Source of the DNA: Cristatella mucedo
Taxonomy: Eukaryota > Bryozoa > Phylactolaemata > Cristatellidae
Assembly (NCBI GenBank): GCA_009760855.2
Contig: WPIO01000159.1
Location: 659,001 to 719,000, forward strand
Direction: 5' to 3'
Length of the DNA stretch: 60,000 nt
In this document: piece by piece, positions 1 through 12,390 of the stretch
Layout of the letters: each line of letters opens with the position of its first letter
Position numbering within the stretch: the stretch's first letter is position 1
The notes under the pieces: model-generated
The model's database searches: none
What the model was told of the DNA's origin: nothing
What the model saw: only the letters and a program-made list of their open reading frames with translations
Translations under genes and position numbers: made by a program

Positions 1-424
1 GGTTTTTCCGGCGCACAGATCCTGATGCCAAATTTTGATTCTTGGTGGAAGTTGAGAAGCTTTTCAAGATATCTGACCAGATCAAACTCCGCCTGCAATG
101 TCCAGACGTCGGAGGTTTACACTGTTTCGAATTTCAAGGCGAACGGCGAGGCCATCTCGGGTGGCGGCAACAGCGACTGAAGAAGGCAAAAGGCGGTGGG
201 GCATTCTACCCCCTCCCAGCCACTGCAGCGAAGCAGTGAGCTGTGCCGCGCCCTAATCTTTCACTCCGCGACCATTCACCATCGAAGAAATTACGCTTTA
301 AAAAACTACACTCTATAGGCAGCCGCCGAGTTGCTGTCGAATAGTCCTACGATAGTACGCTGTAATGTTTCGTAAATTCTGAGTCGGACCTCACCCACTT
401 AAAAATCTTGCCGATCTTTCCTTT
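1..424. other. No recognised gene
   Basis: No open frame here resembles a known protein and no repeat family seen elsewhere in the window is recognisable. The only notable structure is the hairpin that begins at 425. The stretch 489-644, between the hairpin and the first LINE, is equally featureless. Confidence 0.5.
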
Positions 425-488
425 TTTGGGTAAGGGCAAAACCTGCTTAATCCTACATAGGATTAAGCAGGTTTTGCCCTTACCCAAA
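425..488. repeat. Perfect 31-bp inverted repeat with 2-base loop
   Basis: The arms at 425-455 and 458-488 are exact reverse complements, separated only by CA. The left arm begins TTTGGGTAAGGGC and the right arm ends GCCCTTACCCAAA. A perfect palindrome of this length stands out in a region where other repeats are decayed, so it is either young or maintained. It could be the core of a foldback element, a hairpin RNA or an assembly artefact. No coding potential is seen in it. Confidence 0.9.
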
Positions 489-644
489 TAAATATTCTGA
501 CTCCGTCACTGGCGGGGTAGTCCGATGTGATCTGTCGCTTCGGGTAAGTTTAACATTCCTTCTTCTCTATAGATGGTCCATTGACATCGAACCACTCTTG
601 GCATATAGGCTGCCTGGTGCCCTCGCTCTTGACGACTGACGAGT

Positions 645-1840
645 TTAATGTAATGTAATGTATCTCCGTCAGTAACTCCACAAAGTCATAAAGACCATGT
701 GGGTGCTACGCAGGAGAGTTTTGTATAGCGCACTCACAGCCTAAGCGGCTTTCGGTATGCATTCGGTAGCCAACAGACTTCGTCTCACGCAACAAAGAGA
801 AAGTGGGAAGCATAGCACAGTCAGGAGAGCAGTTCAGGTAGTGAGTAGCATAGAAGTAACAGTTCAGGACCACTGAAAAAGATGTGCCATAGTCGGCAGT
901 TGGAGAGTAGATGTCGTTGCGTAAGAATTGTGGAAGCGAGTTCCACAGTCTAGGACCTGCAGAGCTAAAGCTTCTGTCGCCAACTGTCTTTAAGCGGAGG
1001 AATGGGACAGCTAATTTATTGTCCACACAGGACCTGAGGGCGTGAACAGGCTGAAACTGATGCAGCAGTTCAGCTAGGTACGAAGGAGCCAAGCCGTGGC
1101 TGGCCTTGTGGGTCAGCGTAAGAACTTTGCTCTGTATCCTTTGCTCAAACGGCAACCATCCTAGCTCTTTCAGCAGAGGTGACACGTGCTCAAACCGCTG
1201 GTGCTTGAAGACCAGCCTTGCAGCCATATTCATAGTCAGGTGTAGTGGCATAATAGCTTTCTTTGGCAGCCCAGCCAAAAGGGAATTACAATAATCAAGC
1301 CGAGACAGAACTAAAGAGATAGTTAAATTTTTTACTAGCCACTGTGGGAGACAGCTTCTAATCTTGGATAGGGATCGGATATGATGGCTAGCTGCTGAGG
1401 CAGTCTTCTGAATGAAGCTTTTGAAATTGAGGCAGCTGTCGAACACGACACCTAGATTACGAGCACGTGGTGAAGGTCGCACAATAGCATCACCTATTAG
1501 AGCAGCAAAGCTTTTTAATCCAGCTACACGCTTAGGGTGTCCTATGAGCAGCAGTTCGGTTTTATCGTCATTTAATTTCAGGAAGTTTTCCGACGTCCAG
1601 GATCGAATATCGGCAAGGCAAGCAATCAGTTTCTCAGTTGCTGCAGCAGATTCCGACGGTTTAAATGACAAATACAACTGAGTATCGTCAGTATGGAAGT
1701 GACATCATATTCCACGGGCCTTAATCACTTTTCCCAGAGGTTGCGTATAAATTGAGAACAGCAAGGGACCGAGTACAGACAGACCCTTGAGGGACTCCAC
1801 AGGTCCTCCCTTCTCGTGTCTGAGACCTGAGGCGCTACAT
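645..1840 (-). mobile_element. LINE family A (CR1/L2-like), 5'-truncated copy 1
   Basis: This is the 3' part of a non-LTR retrotransposon read from right to left. It holds the RT palm with the [13 protein letters not shown] block (near 1780), the YADD region, the RT C-terminal region and a 3' end of (TACAT)n repeats at 645-665. The 3' terminal sequence (GTTACTGACGGAGATACATT in sense) is shared with the copies at 8678, 21156, 32189 and 49700. Upstream of about 1840 it stops resembling the near-complete copy at 46-49.7 kb, so the 5' end is truncated. Frameshifts near 1780 and a TGA before the HFYADD block make it non-coding as a whole. Confidence 0.85.
706..1677 (-). pseudogene. LINE A reverse transcriptase, C-terminal part (323 codons open)
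   Basis: This open frame begins just downstream of the catalytic YADD block, at the sequence LSFKPSESAAATEK. It carries the conserved region LNDDKTELLLIGHP, then RNLGVVFDSCLNF, then the LPQWLVKNLTISLVLSRLDY segment and the C-terminal LWNSLPQFLRND motif typical of CR1/L2/Jockey ORF2 proteins. The catalytic aspartates lie outside the open frame, upstream of an in-frame TGA, so this fragment cannot be active alone. It is the longest undisturbed stretch of family A in the window and serves as a good family reference. Confidence 0.85.
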
Positions 1841-2220
1841 GGGGGCCATGCAGACCCGCCGGCCCTGGATGCTCGCTCAGCAGGCGTACGATTGGCCGCC
1901 CATAGTGCGTGATCCCCTCAGTATGGTCCCTTCCTTGTGCAACGCTGGTTTGGCCTTGTGGTGAAGGTGCTCGCTCTGACCACGGTTTGGCCGAGGTCAT
2001 GGACTCGAGCTCTCAAGCTTATGTGAAGAGCCTAAAAATAGAGATTAATTTCTCTTCGGGCGCAATGCAAATTAATTATATATATATACCTTTGTATCTA
2101 GCGCTGAGCAGGCGCTTACACGTCGGACATTTGGAATGCCGAAGAGAGCCGAACTGGTTAACCGGGTATAGAGCGTATCTAAGAACGACGGCTGTAAGCC
2201 AGCGGCGAATCTCTGTGTAG
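1841..2220. other. No recognised gene
   Basis: This is the flank upstream of LINE A copy 1. The open frame at 1725-2000 (minus) is mostly the wrong frame of the LINE plus unrelated flank. A short run of TATATATA occurs near 2080. No host gene is visible. Confidence 0.4.
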
Positions 2221-2505
2221 TCAGCCTCCCAACTGGCTTATACGCCGCCACCCGCCGCCTCCGCCGCCGCCTCCAGGTGCCCAGCCCGAGAGGGCTGCTG
2301 CTGCTGCTGCTGCCACTTGAAAGCCTTCTCTTGGCGCGCGACCTTGGCTGCTGCTGCGTGATGATGCGCGGAAGCCTGGGAATGACGCTTCGTCACGATT
2401 TCTAGCTCGGCGCCTGCATGAACGAAACGACAAGCCCACGCAAAGAAACGGAGGAAGCCTGACTTCGGTACAAACAAACACTAACGAAGCATTTTGAACT
2501 CGCAC
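2221..2505 (-). repeat. GC-rich trinucleotide tract (CCG and CTG runs); doubtful small ORF
   Basis: The plus strand carries CCGCC-type repeats (about 2243-2275) followed by a run of CTG (about 2298-2315). On the minus strand this gives a 94-codon frame with poly-Ala and poly-Gly, or a shifted 79-codon frame with poly-Gln. Neither has a recognisable domain. It may be part of an exon of a low-complexity protein or simply a GC-rich repeat island. No splice sites could be tied to it. Confidence 0.35.
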
Positions 2506-4645
2506 GCGAAGATTTTCGCAACGTAATTATGGAATCAAGCGAAGAAGCAGGCCACGGACAATATAGCATTGCGATCATCTTTGCATACTTTGCCTTGGGA
2601 TTATTTCATCAATTTTATGCAAAGAGCAGGACGCCGACAGTACGTTCGCGGCGGCAATCACCTGCAGGAACAGCTTAGAATTGATGCACACTGCTACGAG
2701 AAAGCATCTCGTGTCAGCAACATTTTAGGAAAGAATGCTAATCGTTAACAAAAGTATTTCACTGAAACTTACATGCTGGCGTCATTATAGTCAAGTTCTG
2801 TAGGCGGCGCTAAGCGACTGCAAAGGTGCAGGAGTCTGATTCCGAGTCTGAGTCTGAGACCGGTAAGAAAGCTTGGCCAGCGTTTGCTCAGGTACAAAAC
2901 CGTCGTCACCAGCATACGTCGTGGTAGAATTTTGGGGAATTTTAAGAAGAGCAGTCAGGGTCTTTAGGAACCAATTTTCTTTCAAATTTGGCTACGGCTC
3001 AGTATTGTAAAGGCGATCCTCTCGACTTGTAGCCTAACTGAAATTTCTCGTAGTTTCGAGCTGAATCGCTGATGTAAGCATCCGTAGCCGCGGACCGGTC
3101 AGGAGGTCCAAAACAGCTGTGCGAAGTGGCAATCCGTTTGTATGGGGCGCCCAATTCCTACATTGAATTTGATTTTCTTACAAGTTTTTTCGCCAATATT
3201 AGCTACAGTTCCTGACAGCTCACCAGAGCTCACGTGGTCGACAAATATAGACGTTTAGCTCACTATTTTAGAGATGTACGATCCTTGCCGATAGCTACTA
3301 TAACCCAGAGAGTTGCTAAACTTTCAGGAGCGATGCTGTCATCGAGTAATCCTGGCCCATTCCATCGCAGGCAGAAATGCGATAGGGCACTACGTAGCAG
3401 CGATACTTAGCACTGTGTAGACATGGCAACAGATGAAGTTGGTGAAGAAGCGTCGGTGATGGCATCACATAAGAGTGTAGAAGAATCGCTTGGGAATTTC
3501 AGAAGTGATTTTAGAAGTTTTTGACCGGCAGAGGCATAGTGTGCTGAACTGACAGTATCTACACGAAGTGAGTACTCTAGTTTTTGCCTCGAGAGGAACT
3601 GATTTCGCTCATGGCTGGCGTGTCTGAGACAGTGCAGCTGTGATCGGTGGCACGTACAAGCTACGAGAGATGCAGAAGCTCGTGCTCTCGCAGGCATAGA
3701 GCAGATACCGGCAATGGAGCTGAAGCCGCTGCTATGATTCCTGCAGCTGAGGCACCTATCAAATGTCACGGTACGCGTTACCTGTCATAAGTCACATGTC
3801 ACAGGACATTCGGAGGACTGGAGGTGAGCTAGCTAAATAAGTGCACAGTCGTTGTTAAATTAGCGGTCGAAGTAATAGTATATGGCATGTAAAGGCTGTA
3901 CTTGCAATTGTCACGCTCACCACACACCCGCTCTGCAGCTCAGCTTTAACGGCACTGTTTGTAGATGGAACCAGGTCAGCTTCCATTATGCAAACGGTGC
4001 CCAGAGCAGGCAGTTCGGCATTGCAGCCAGCGTCTGCTCATGTTTATATACACATTTTAGAGCTATCATATTAGCTTAAGACTTAAGATTTGTGGTGTGA
4101 CATAAGAGGTTGTAAGTTTTTGGCTTTAGGGATTATTGATCAAATTTTGTGGTTTTTTGGGTTCGAGTTTTTGGGCTTAGGTATTTAGTTATATTCTTTA
4201 CGTTTTAGAGAGAAACTAGAAAGAGAAACTATACCTCGTATTCACTTAAGCTAAATATAAACAGATGCTGGCTACCATATTGAACGGCCTGCTTTAGGCA
4301 CTGAGCCGATGGCGAGACTGAGCTGGCTCTAAGTATGGTCGACACCACGTTAGCTGTGCAGTAGTGGTACGGCTGCTACCTTACCTTGACAGGTTGGAGC
4401 TCACTGCTACTGCGTCGTCGCGACTGTGCCGACGCACAACGAATTATTCAGACAATGCAGACACCTGGAAGTGTATACGCTGCTAGAGAAATTTGATCTG
4501 CGACATTCGACAATAGGCAGTCTTTTCATTTCTGATGTATTTGTTAATCATTTTATTTCTCTACTTTGCCCGGACTGAAAGCCAGTCGGGCATCGAAAAC
4601 AAGATTCGTGCTTCCTTTACAGCAAGCTTAGAGTGCCTAGAAAGA
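2506..4645. other. No recognised gene
   Basis: A 120-codon frame at 3407-3769 (minus) contains several Cys and Ser residues but matches no family I know, and has no partner exon or signal. The rest is AT-leaning sequence without repeats of the LINE families seen elsewhere. Confidence 0.35.
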
Positions 4646-4651
4646 AAGTAA

Positions 4652-4702
4652 GTTCTCCTTCTCCTCCCTCTCCACCCCTTCTCCTCCTTCTCCTCTTCCT
4701 CG
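4652..4702. repeat. Polypyrimidine CTCCTT-rich tract
   Basis: An irregular CTC/CTT run of about 50 bases occurs in otherwise mixed sequence. It is simple-sequence DNA with no coding value; the RGRGEGGEGVER peptide on the minus strand is its artefact. Confidence 0.7.
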
Positions 4703-5099
4703 CAGACGAGCGATTGCTTGTAGCTTGAACAGTTCATGCAAGTGATTCACCTGACCATCTAACAAGTGACAGCTCGATTGACCGGCATAGTCACGCCAGC
4801 ATCTAAGCAAAACACATGCACTCAAAAGCCAAGAAGCCGCATTCCCAGCGATTTCAAAATAGCTGAAAGCAAGCGAAGACCACAATTAGCAGGAACAGCT
4901 CGTACCACTAGGAAAAGTCACGAGGTCAGTCACCACAAGTCATGGCACTATACCACTCGGTCTTATATTAAGCAGTGGGATCAGCGGAGTATGAAGCCCG
5001 TTGCTGTAGCCTTTGCCACTCATAAGCAAGAGCTCACGTTGATCTATACATTTTAACCAAATAGTTAGAAGCTCAGCTGGCGACGAATGATTCTCTGCC

Positions 5100-5450
5100 T
5101 CTCACGTGACCACTAGTTCAGGTGTCCATGCCACCATAGTATACGATCATCTGTCTAGCTTACAGGTCACCTACTCGCTTGCACTAGCCTACCTAGCCGA
5201 CCCATTCGCTCATCAGGTCATGTGCTCTCGCACGACCCGCTCCTCAGCATTTATTATCAAGTGCGTTATTATTCTTATTATTTTTGCCTTCCCGAGCTCT
5301 GAATTGAAATCTGTTGGTGATCGACTCTTCAGCTCGCATACACTGAAAGTCTAAAACTCGCTCCCACCTGCGGTCACTAGCTACATTGACCTAGCATATT
5401 TAGAGTCTCAGCTATGGGTACGTATGTTTCGGTCACCTATTGCTTAGCCC
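5100..5450 (+). mobile_element. Decayed LINE RT C-terminal fragment
   Basis: Reading the plus strand around 5290-5430 gives the order SVGDRLFSS, a broken lysine/valine stretch, then NSLPPAVTSYIDLAYFESQ. This matches the conserved end of CR1-like ORF2 proteins (GDR-FS-P-LWNSLP, then a short helix leading to YLF). Stops and indels interrupt it. No 3' tail is recognisable. The assignment rests on this pattern only. Confidence 0.5.
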
Positions 5451-5459
5451 CAAAGAAAT

Positions 5460-7338
5460 TGTCTGGTTGTTCCTGTGAGTTTATTTGAGCTTACGGACGA
5501 TTGATTCAGAGTATGCTACTATCCAGACGCCCTACAAGCCGTCGATCACAAGTGTCTCCTTGCTTGCTTTGGTATGATGGCTAAAAGCATCGTATATATT
5601 AACTTTTCATACTTTGATAGCGTGAATGCTGCTAACCTCAATCATTAAATAACTTACCGTGCATTTTTAAGCAACTGGATAGAGAATAGGTTCTTTCTGA
5701 TGCTATAGAAATGGTTCAACTTGTTATTACTTTTAACATTAATTACTGAGTAGTTATCTTCAGCATATCTGCTTGCTTCTTTGCGATCTTAAGCAGCTCA
5801 ACATATTGGATTGGGAAACGAATGACACGGGCACTTATAAACTTTAGTGTCTTGAAATATGGTGTTTATTCTTTGGCGATCCGCGGCATTATACCCCAAC
5901 ACCAAGACCTATCGTTTGAGAGGCTAGTTTTGTGTAGCAGAGACAATAAAGCAGGTAATATTTTGTCATTTAGGCATAGAGCCAGATCAGCTTCGGCAAT
6001 GGGCACAGTAGCCGTAGCAAGCTGTTCAACATGATCACCAGCATAAGTTTATATTTACTTTAAGTAAACATTCCCTGGTCCCCATCAAAGGCTAGGCCAG
6101 CTGGGATATACCCACTTGGCCTCACCGTACGTCAACTGCCTCGGGCAAGTAAACCCTGCCAGCCTAAAATCGTTTACTGGACGGAGCCCTCACCGACCAA
6201 GAATGGGGGTCTGGGTCACCTAATAAAAACCGACTGATTTCTAGTTCTCATAAGCGGCTCAAAATGGTAGCAAGCCGTCGTGCCGTCGTGTCCCTCTAAT
6301 GCAACGAGACGGGAATGCATTGTCCAGCAGCAGCAGGCTACTCAAGCGTGGCGTCGTTTGCAGAAAAGAACTCCACTGGTTTTTAGTTGCAATGCTGTTT
6401 TCCTTATTGCAATGCTGGCATTTTTAGAAATCACCTAACCCCTGCTATATTTTGACTGATTAATTTCCTCGAATAATCTCTTAAGTCTGTTCGTGTTTTT
6501 CTTGTATGAGTATGGTAATAATTATTTAGCCGTTAGGGAGCAATCCAAAGAGAATAATCGCTGTCTTGAGTATTTTACATATGTTGACAAGGAACTACGT
6601 CAATTGGTTAGTTATGATTTGCACAACTTTAGCACCCTTAAAAGCTAAAAGAACCATTCATGCTGACGAATAACCGACTATTAGAAACCGGTCGGGATTC
6701 GCTTGCTTTAAAAGTCATTAAGTAAGGAATGACGTGATGTGAATCTGTGGTGTGAAGTTTAGGCTTTGGAACTGATAGCATGGTCTCCGCCAAATTTCAA
6801 GCTGATTAGAGGAATAGCCACGCAATCAAAATCAAATAAGCAAGTAGTGTGCTTGGAGGCTTCATTATGAAGTACGCCAGATAGTTATGTTAGTGCACTA
6901 GAATAAAGGGCCAAGAAATGGATGACGGGGTGGGGAAGTCGATACGCTGCTTGATGGGTGACCAGTTTAGATTGGTAGCAAGCTGTGTACAGTGGCAGGG
7001 GTGGCGTTCACTACAGACAAGCCTAGCCACAGAGCCTTGAACCAACTATAGGTGCCTTATTTTCTAAGAGGTGAAATCTCCGAGTAGTGTGTACAGAACT
7101 CAATACGGCATGTCACAAATGCTGAACCACCTTGGCTGGGGTGTCTTTAGCTCAGCAAGCCAGAATGTTCACAATTATTCGTAGATAAAGATAAGCTAGT
7201 GGCATAGTTGCGATTGAGCTCGCGTGTTTTTCCTGACTCAAAGCAAAGGTCGCACTTTCGATCGGATATTCGCAAAGTATTAGATTCTATGAACTCATAC
7301 TATACGCAAAGCCTGCCACATACCCGACACACATCTTG
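5460..7338. other. No recognised gene
   Basis: No coding frame resembles a known family and no family A, B or C LINE sequence is visible. A short near-palindrome (TTTACTTTAAGTAAA) occurs near 6054. The 6060-6230 segment is more GC-rich but its frames are short. Confidence 0.35.
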
Positions 7339-8207
<869 letters not shown>

Positions 8208-9822
8208 CCAATAATAATAATAATAATATTGATATTATTAATTCACTTGACAAAGCACCCTCGGAGAACTCAATCTCTTTCTAGGCGCTTTACATTTGAT
8301 GCAAAGGGAAATGCAATTAAATGGTAAGTAAAATCATGGTTGAAAAACCGGCAAAATGAATAGTATGGTTAGCGGTGACATGCACAGGGTCAGCATGCAA
8401 ATGTGATTAGTGGCAGCATGCACAGTGTCAGCACGCATAAGCACATCAAGGACGAATCACAGGGACCCACTTAAAGCTGTCCTAAATTGATGTGTTTTTA
8501 AGCTCCATTTAAATGTGGTCAGGTGAGGGGATGTTCTGACGCAGGTCGGGAGGAAGTTCCAGGCTTTGGGAGCCTACGAACTAAATGCACGGTCTCCAAA
8601 GGATTTAAGGTTTGACGAGGTATTTGTAGACTGTTGGATTCAAAAAAGTGGGTGGTGCGATGCTTGGCCTGATGGGGTAATGTAATGTAATGTATCTCGT
8701 CAGTAACTCCACAAAGTCATAAAGACCATGTGGGTGTTACGCAGGAGAGTTTTGTCTAGCGCACTCACAGCCTAAGCGGCTTTCGGTACGCATTCGGCAT
8801 TCGGTAGACAACAGACTTCGTCTCACGCAACAAAGAGAAAGTGGGAAGCATAGCAGAGTTAGGAGAGCAGTTGAGGTAATGAGTAGCATAGACTTAGCAG
8901 TTCAGGACCACTGAAAAAGATGTGCCATAGTCGGCAGTTGGAGAGTAGATGTCGATACGTAAGAATTGTGGAAGCGAGTTCCACAGTCTAGGACCTGCAG
9001 AGCTAAAGATTCTGTCGGTAGTATATCTGAGAGATAGGCTGGAGCCATAGAATGAAGGTACCTAAAAGTGAGCGACAAAACCTTGAAGTAAATCCGTTAC
9101 TTGACTGGTAGCCAGTGCAGGTCGGCGAGAAGTGGAGTAATGTGGCTACTGCGACGCTCACGACAGACATGGCTAGCTGCAGAGTTTTGCACTAGCTGCA
9201 ATCACCTGATCGCACATGCTTGTTGGCTAGTAAGCAGTGAGTTGCAGAAGTCGAGACGAGATGTTACGAATGCATGGACTAACTTATGTGGTATCCTTAT
9301 CTAAACAAGCCCAAATTTAAGCAATGTTATGAAGCTAAAAATAGGCAGATTTGACTGTGGAGCTGATGTTGTCGTCTAACAAGAGATCGCTTCGGAATAT
9401 GACACCTAGATTTCGAGCTTTTTCAACAGGAGATATGCTGGCAGAGCCAATTTTGAGGGTCAGCCTTTGCAATATCTGAATCACACTGGGTTTGCCCATA
9501 ACTAGTAAGTTAGTTTCATCATCGTTTAGTTCTAGAAAATTTGCTGCCATCCATGTGTGGATGTCATCAATTCATGCAGCAAGTAAGGTGGGAGAATCTG
9601 AGGTGCTCGAAAGCTGTGAAGGATCAAAGCAAAGGTACAACTGGGTGTCATCCTCATAGAAGTGAAAGCCTAGATTGTGCCTGGCAATCACATCAGCAAG
9701 AGGCAGAGTATAAACTGTGAAAAGAACGGGACCTAGTACGGAGCCCTGAGGTACACCATATTTCTGAGGTACTTCAGATGGTCTTTGTCCATTCACGTCA
9801 ATACTCTGGACTCTCCCACTGA
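8208..9822 (-). mobile_element. LINE family B copy 1 (3' half), interrupted by LINE A
   Basis: Read on the minus strand, this has an RT palm with [13 protein letters not shown] and FYEDDTQLYL (near 9640-9760), then LELNDDETNLLVMGKP, ARNLGVIF, the RT C-terminal region and the 3' untranslated part, ending in an (ATT)n tail at 8210-8242. The 3' UTR core (AAGCGCCTAGAAAGAGATTG-like) recurs in all B copies. Position x of the FYxDD box is Glu instead of the usual Ala, so this copy is probably catalytically dead. A family A fragment (8678-9018) splits it. Its 5' end lies at TATCTCAGTGGG, directly abutting the tail of the next copy. Confidence 0.85.
8678..9018 (-). mobile_element. LINE family A copy 2, 3' end nested inside LINE B
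   Basis: Starting from the (TACAT)n tail at 8678-8692, the sequence matches the 3' end of family A up to the GDRS region of the RT C-terminus. On both sides the LINE B copy resumes collinearly: the left flank ends near GATGCTTGGCCTGATGGGG and the right flank resumes with the segment that directly follows this in the uninterrupted copy at 30300. Family A was therefore mobile after this B copy inserted. Confidence 0.85.
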
Positions 9823-9930
9823 GATAATAATAATATAATAATAATTCACTTGATAAAGCGTCCTCAGAGAACTTAATCTCTCTCTAAGCGCTTTACATTT
9901 GCTGTAAAGTGAAATGCAATTGTGTCAAGC
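9823..9930 (-). mobile_element. LINE family B copy 2, 3' tail only
   Basis: An (ATT)n tail (9823-9850) is followed on the plus strand by the inverse of the B 3' UTR core, ending near 9930. It is a heavily 5'-truncated copy inserted directly against the 5' end of copy 1. From 9930 to 10335 no LINE sequence is seen. Confidence 0.7.
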
Positions 9931-10335
9931 CAAAGCTGGTCACACTGTAGTGCAAGTTAAAAGCAGGCTGCACATGCCAAGACGAGGAAAAACTGTATAC
10001 ATATCTGATCAGCTACAAACGCCATGCATTCCAAAAAAATTCGGCAGGCAGACAGCAAGGTGTGACACCCGTGTGTAACATGGCTGATCTTGTCAGGTTT
10101 GGTAATCTGCCTTTTGGTTAGTTATTGAGCAGAAAGCTCGATTGGACAACACTTTTAATGATGACATACAGAGCAGTCGAAGCGGACCTGAATGATTTAG
10201 TGTCTTGACAATACCTTGTTATCCCTGATGGATTCAAACTCGGTTCCTAGGTATTCCCTCGGTATAAATGGTTCATCAACCGTTAAAGTGAGGGTACACT
10301 AGTGCCAGCCCAAGATCATGTAGCCCCACATGCAA
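9931..10335. other. Spacer with one weak pol III-like box
   Basis: No gene is recognised. On the minus strand near 10250-10235 there is GAGTTTGAATCC, resembling a tRNA B box, with a poor A-box candidate (TGGCACTAGTG) about 60 bases before it. This is too weak to call a SINE. Confidence 0.25.
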
Positions 10336-11440
10336 TGAATAATAGTAATAATAACAACAATACTATTAATTTTCATAAGCACCACAAGTAAACCAATCTG
10401 TATCTAAGCACTTCAAACAGGCTGGAAAGAAAGCAAATCACCTGATTAGTGGTAGCAATGTTTGCAGTTTTAGCCCATGCAAGCACATCTAATACTACTC
10501 ACAAGGCAGAGCAAAAGCTGCAACCAACGAGTAGGGTTTTAGCTTCCAACTTAAATGTCGAGTCAGGGGCTGCCGTGATGTCGGTAGGCGGTGAGTTCCA
10601 AACTTTGGAAGCATAGGAACTGGAAGCTCGGCCAAGGACTTGGAGTTTGATTAGAGGTACAGCTAACAACTCATGTCAGAGGAGAGAAATGTATGACAAG
10701 AAGCCTGATGGTTGCAGTGTTTCAAGTATTTATGCCGAAGCAAGAGCATGAAGGAACCAAATAGCTATTCAAAGTAGTCTAACCTACAGCAGTAAAAAGT
10801 CCAGTGTAATGTGGCAGTCGTGACTGCCACGACACACAAGCCTAGCTTCGGGTTTTGTACACCAATAGTAAGCATTGTATTGCCCAAAAGGATCATGGGC
10901 AAGGGAAGAGTTGAAAAATTCAAGATGTGACACAAATGCATGGACTAACAGGGCTGTGGTAACCTTATCTAAGCATGCCCGAATCTTGCAATATTTATCA
11001 CAAAGCTGAAAGATGGCTGACTTCACTGCAGAGCTAATGTGATCGTCTAGCAAAAGGTCATTTCGAAACAGGACAATCAGAATTGCATGTGGGTGCTACA
11101 GTGGATATGCTTGCCAAGCCCATTTGGAGGGTTAATACACTATTTTTACCCACGACTATTGTTTTAATTTAATCGCCATTCACTCTGAGAAAGCTAGCCG
11201 CTATCCAAGTGTGGATGCCGGAAATACAAGTGGTGCAAGAGTTTAGAGAATTTCAGGTGCTGAAAGGTAGGGAGGAATCACATGACAAGAACAGCTTATT
11301 AACATCAGCATATAAATAAAGGTCAAAATTGCACTTAAAGAACACAATGGGTAGATGAGGTTATAAATTTTAAAAAAAAATTAGTGGACCTAGAACAGAC
11401 ACCTGGGGTAAGCCATACTGGAGAGGCACACCGGACACCT
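10336..11440 (-). mobile_element. LINE family B copy 3, decayed
   Basis: A degenerate AAT-rich tail (10336-10372) and the B 3' UTR core are followed leftward in sense by the RT C-terminal region (SSAVKSAIFQLCDKYCKIRACLD at 10784-11053, minus). A worn YGLPQ-SVLGP block lies near 11380-11420. Several frameshifts make it a relic. An A-rich run (11371-11380) may be a later insertion scar. Confidence 0.7.
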
Positions 11441-12059
11441 TTTCAGTATGTCTGCTCAACATTTCATCAAACGTCCTGGAGCTTTATTTTCCGCATGGGC
11501 ATGCATCGAAAAAATTATCATACCGAAATAAAAAATTTCTCAAGAATAACATCAAACAAGCAGAGCTGGACTCGCATTTCAAATTTCCCTCAGACATGAG
11601 AAATATTAGCCTAATTACAGAATGTGCAAGGCATCAAGCTACACTGGAAATGAAGCTGTATAAAAGTCACAGGCATGCACCGCAACAAGTTTCACCCATG
11701 TACCTCGATCTACCAAGGTTCAACAAGTTGGGATACAAGTCGCATACAATGCCGAGATCGGTAACATTTTTATTTGTAGGTATGTTGCTTCCGGTTTACA
11801 TTTCGGTGAGACATAGTTTGCATAATCTGATTTTCCTTTATGTGGAAGTTGTCAGAACTTCTAATCCCATTTCTAATGTGTTTGTCTATTAAAATAATCC
11901 CAAACAAAATATTTGATTGCCTGATCTATTTTAGAAGTATTTAGCATCTGCAGATAACTGAATCTAGATGAAAGAGTTCATTACAACCATAGCATTTCAA
12001 TTAGACTCTCTGGTCTCCCTTCCCAACTCTCCCTCAATGCCCACCAGACCACGAGAACC
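11441..12059. other. No recognised gene
   Basis: Two plus-strand frames of 71 and 98 codons occur (11384-11892) but neither resembles a known protein, and the first overlaps the LINE relic. No repeat was recognised. Confidence 0.35.
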
Positions 12060-12390
12060 TGAAAACTTCTGCCCAGTCTTCCTTCTGCTGTCCCGAGCAA
12101 AGTAACTTGATTGACTAGTGACAGATGAGCCAAACTCTTATAATAAGAGACCTAGTAAGTTCCATTCAAGATTTAGAGTAAACCACCCAACATAGTCAGC
12201 ATTACTGTGCATGCACATCGACCTTCTCAGGAATGTACACTTAGTCTCTCGGCTAGTTCAGCTGGATCTCTCCTCAGCATTTGATACCATCGATCACCAA
12301 GTCATCTTTTAAAGCCTGTCTAGGTCGCTTTGGCTTCTAAAAAATGTTGGTATGCTATATCAGCCAGATTGATTTCGAGTGCCGAGGTGT
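12060..12390 (+). mobile_element. Decayed LINE RT fragment carrying motif A
   Basis: On the plus strand near 12160-12300 one reads SKFHSRFRVNHPT, then a stop, then LVQLDLSSAFDTIDHQVI. The DLSSAFDTIDH segment is RT motif A with its first catalytic aspartate. Stops on both sides and no long frame explain why simple ORF calling misses it. The family cannot be assigned with confidence, although the motif fits families A and B. Confidence 0.65.

Noticed and set aside
3407-3769. 120-codon minus-strand frame
   Set aside because: No recognisable domain, signal or splice context. At this length an open frame is expected by chance in a 60-kb window.
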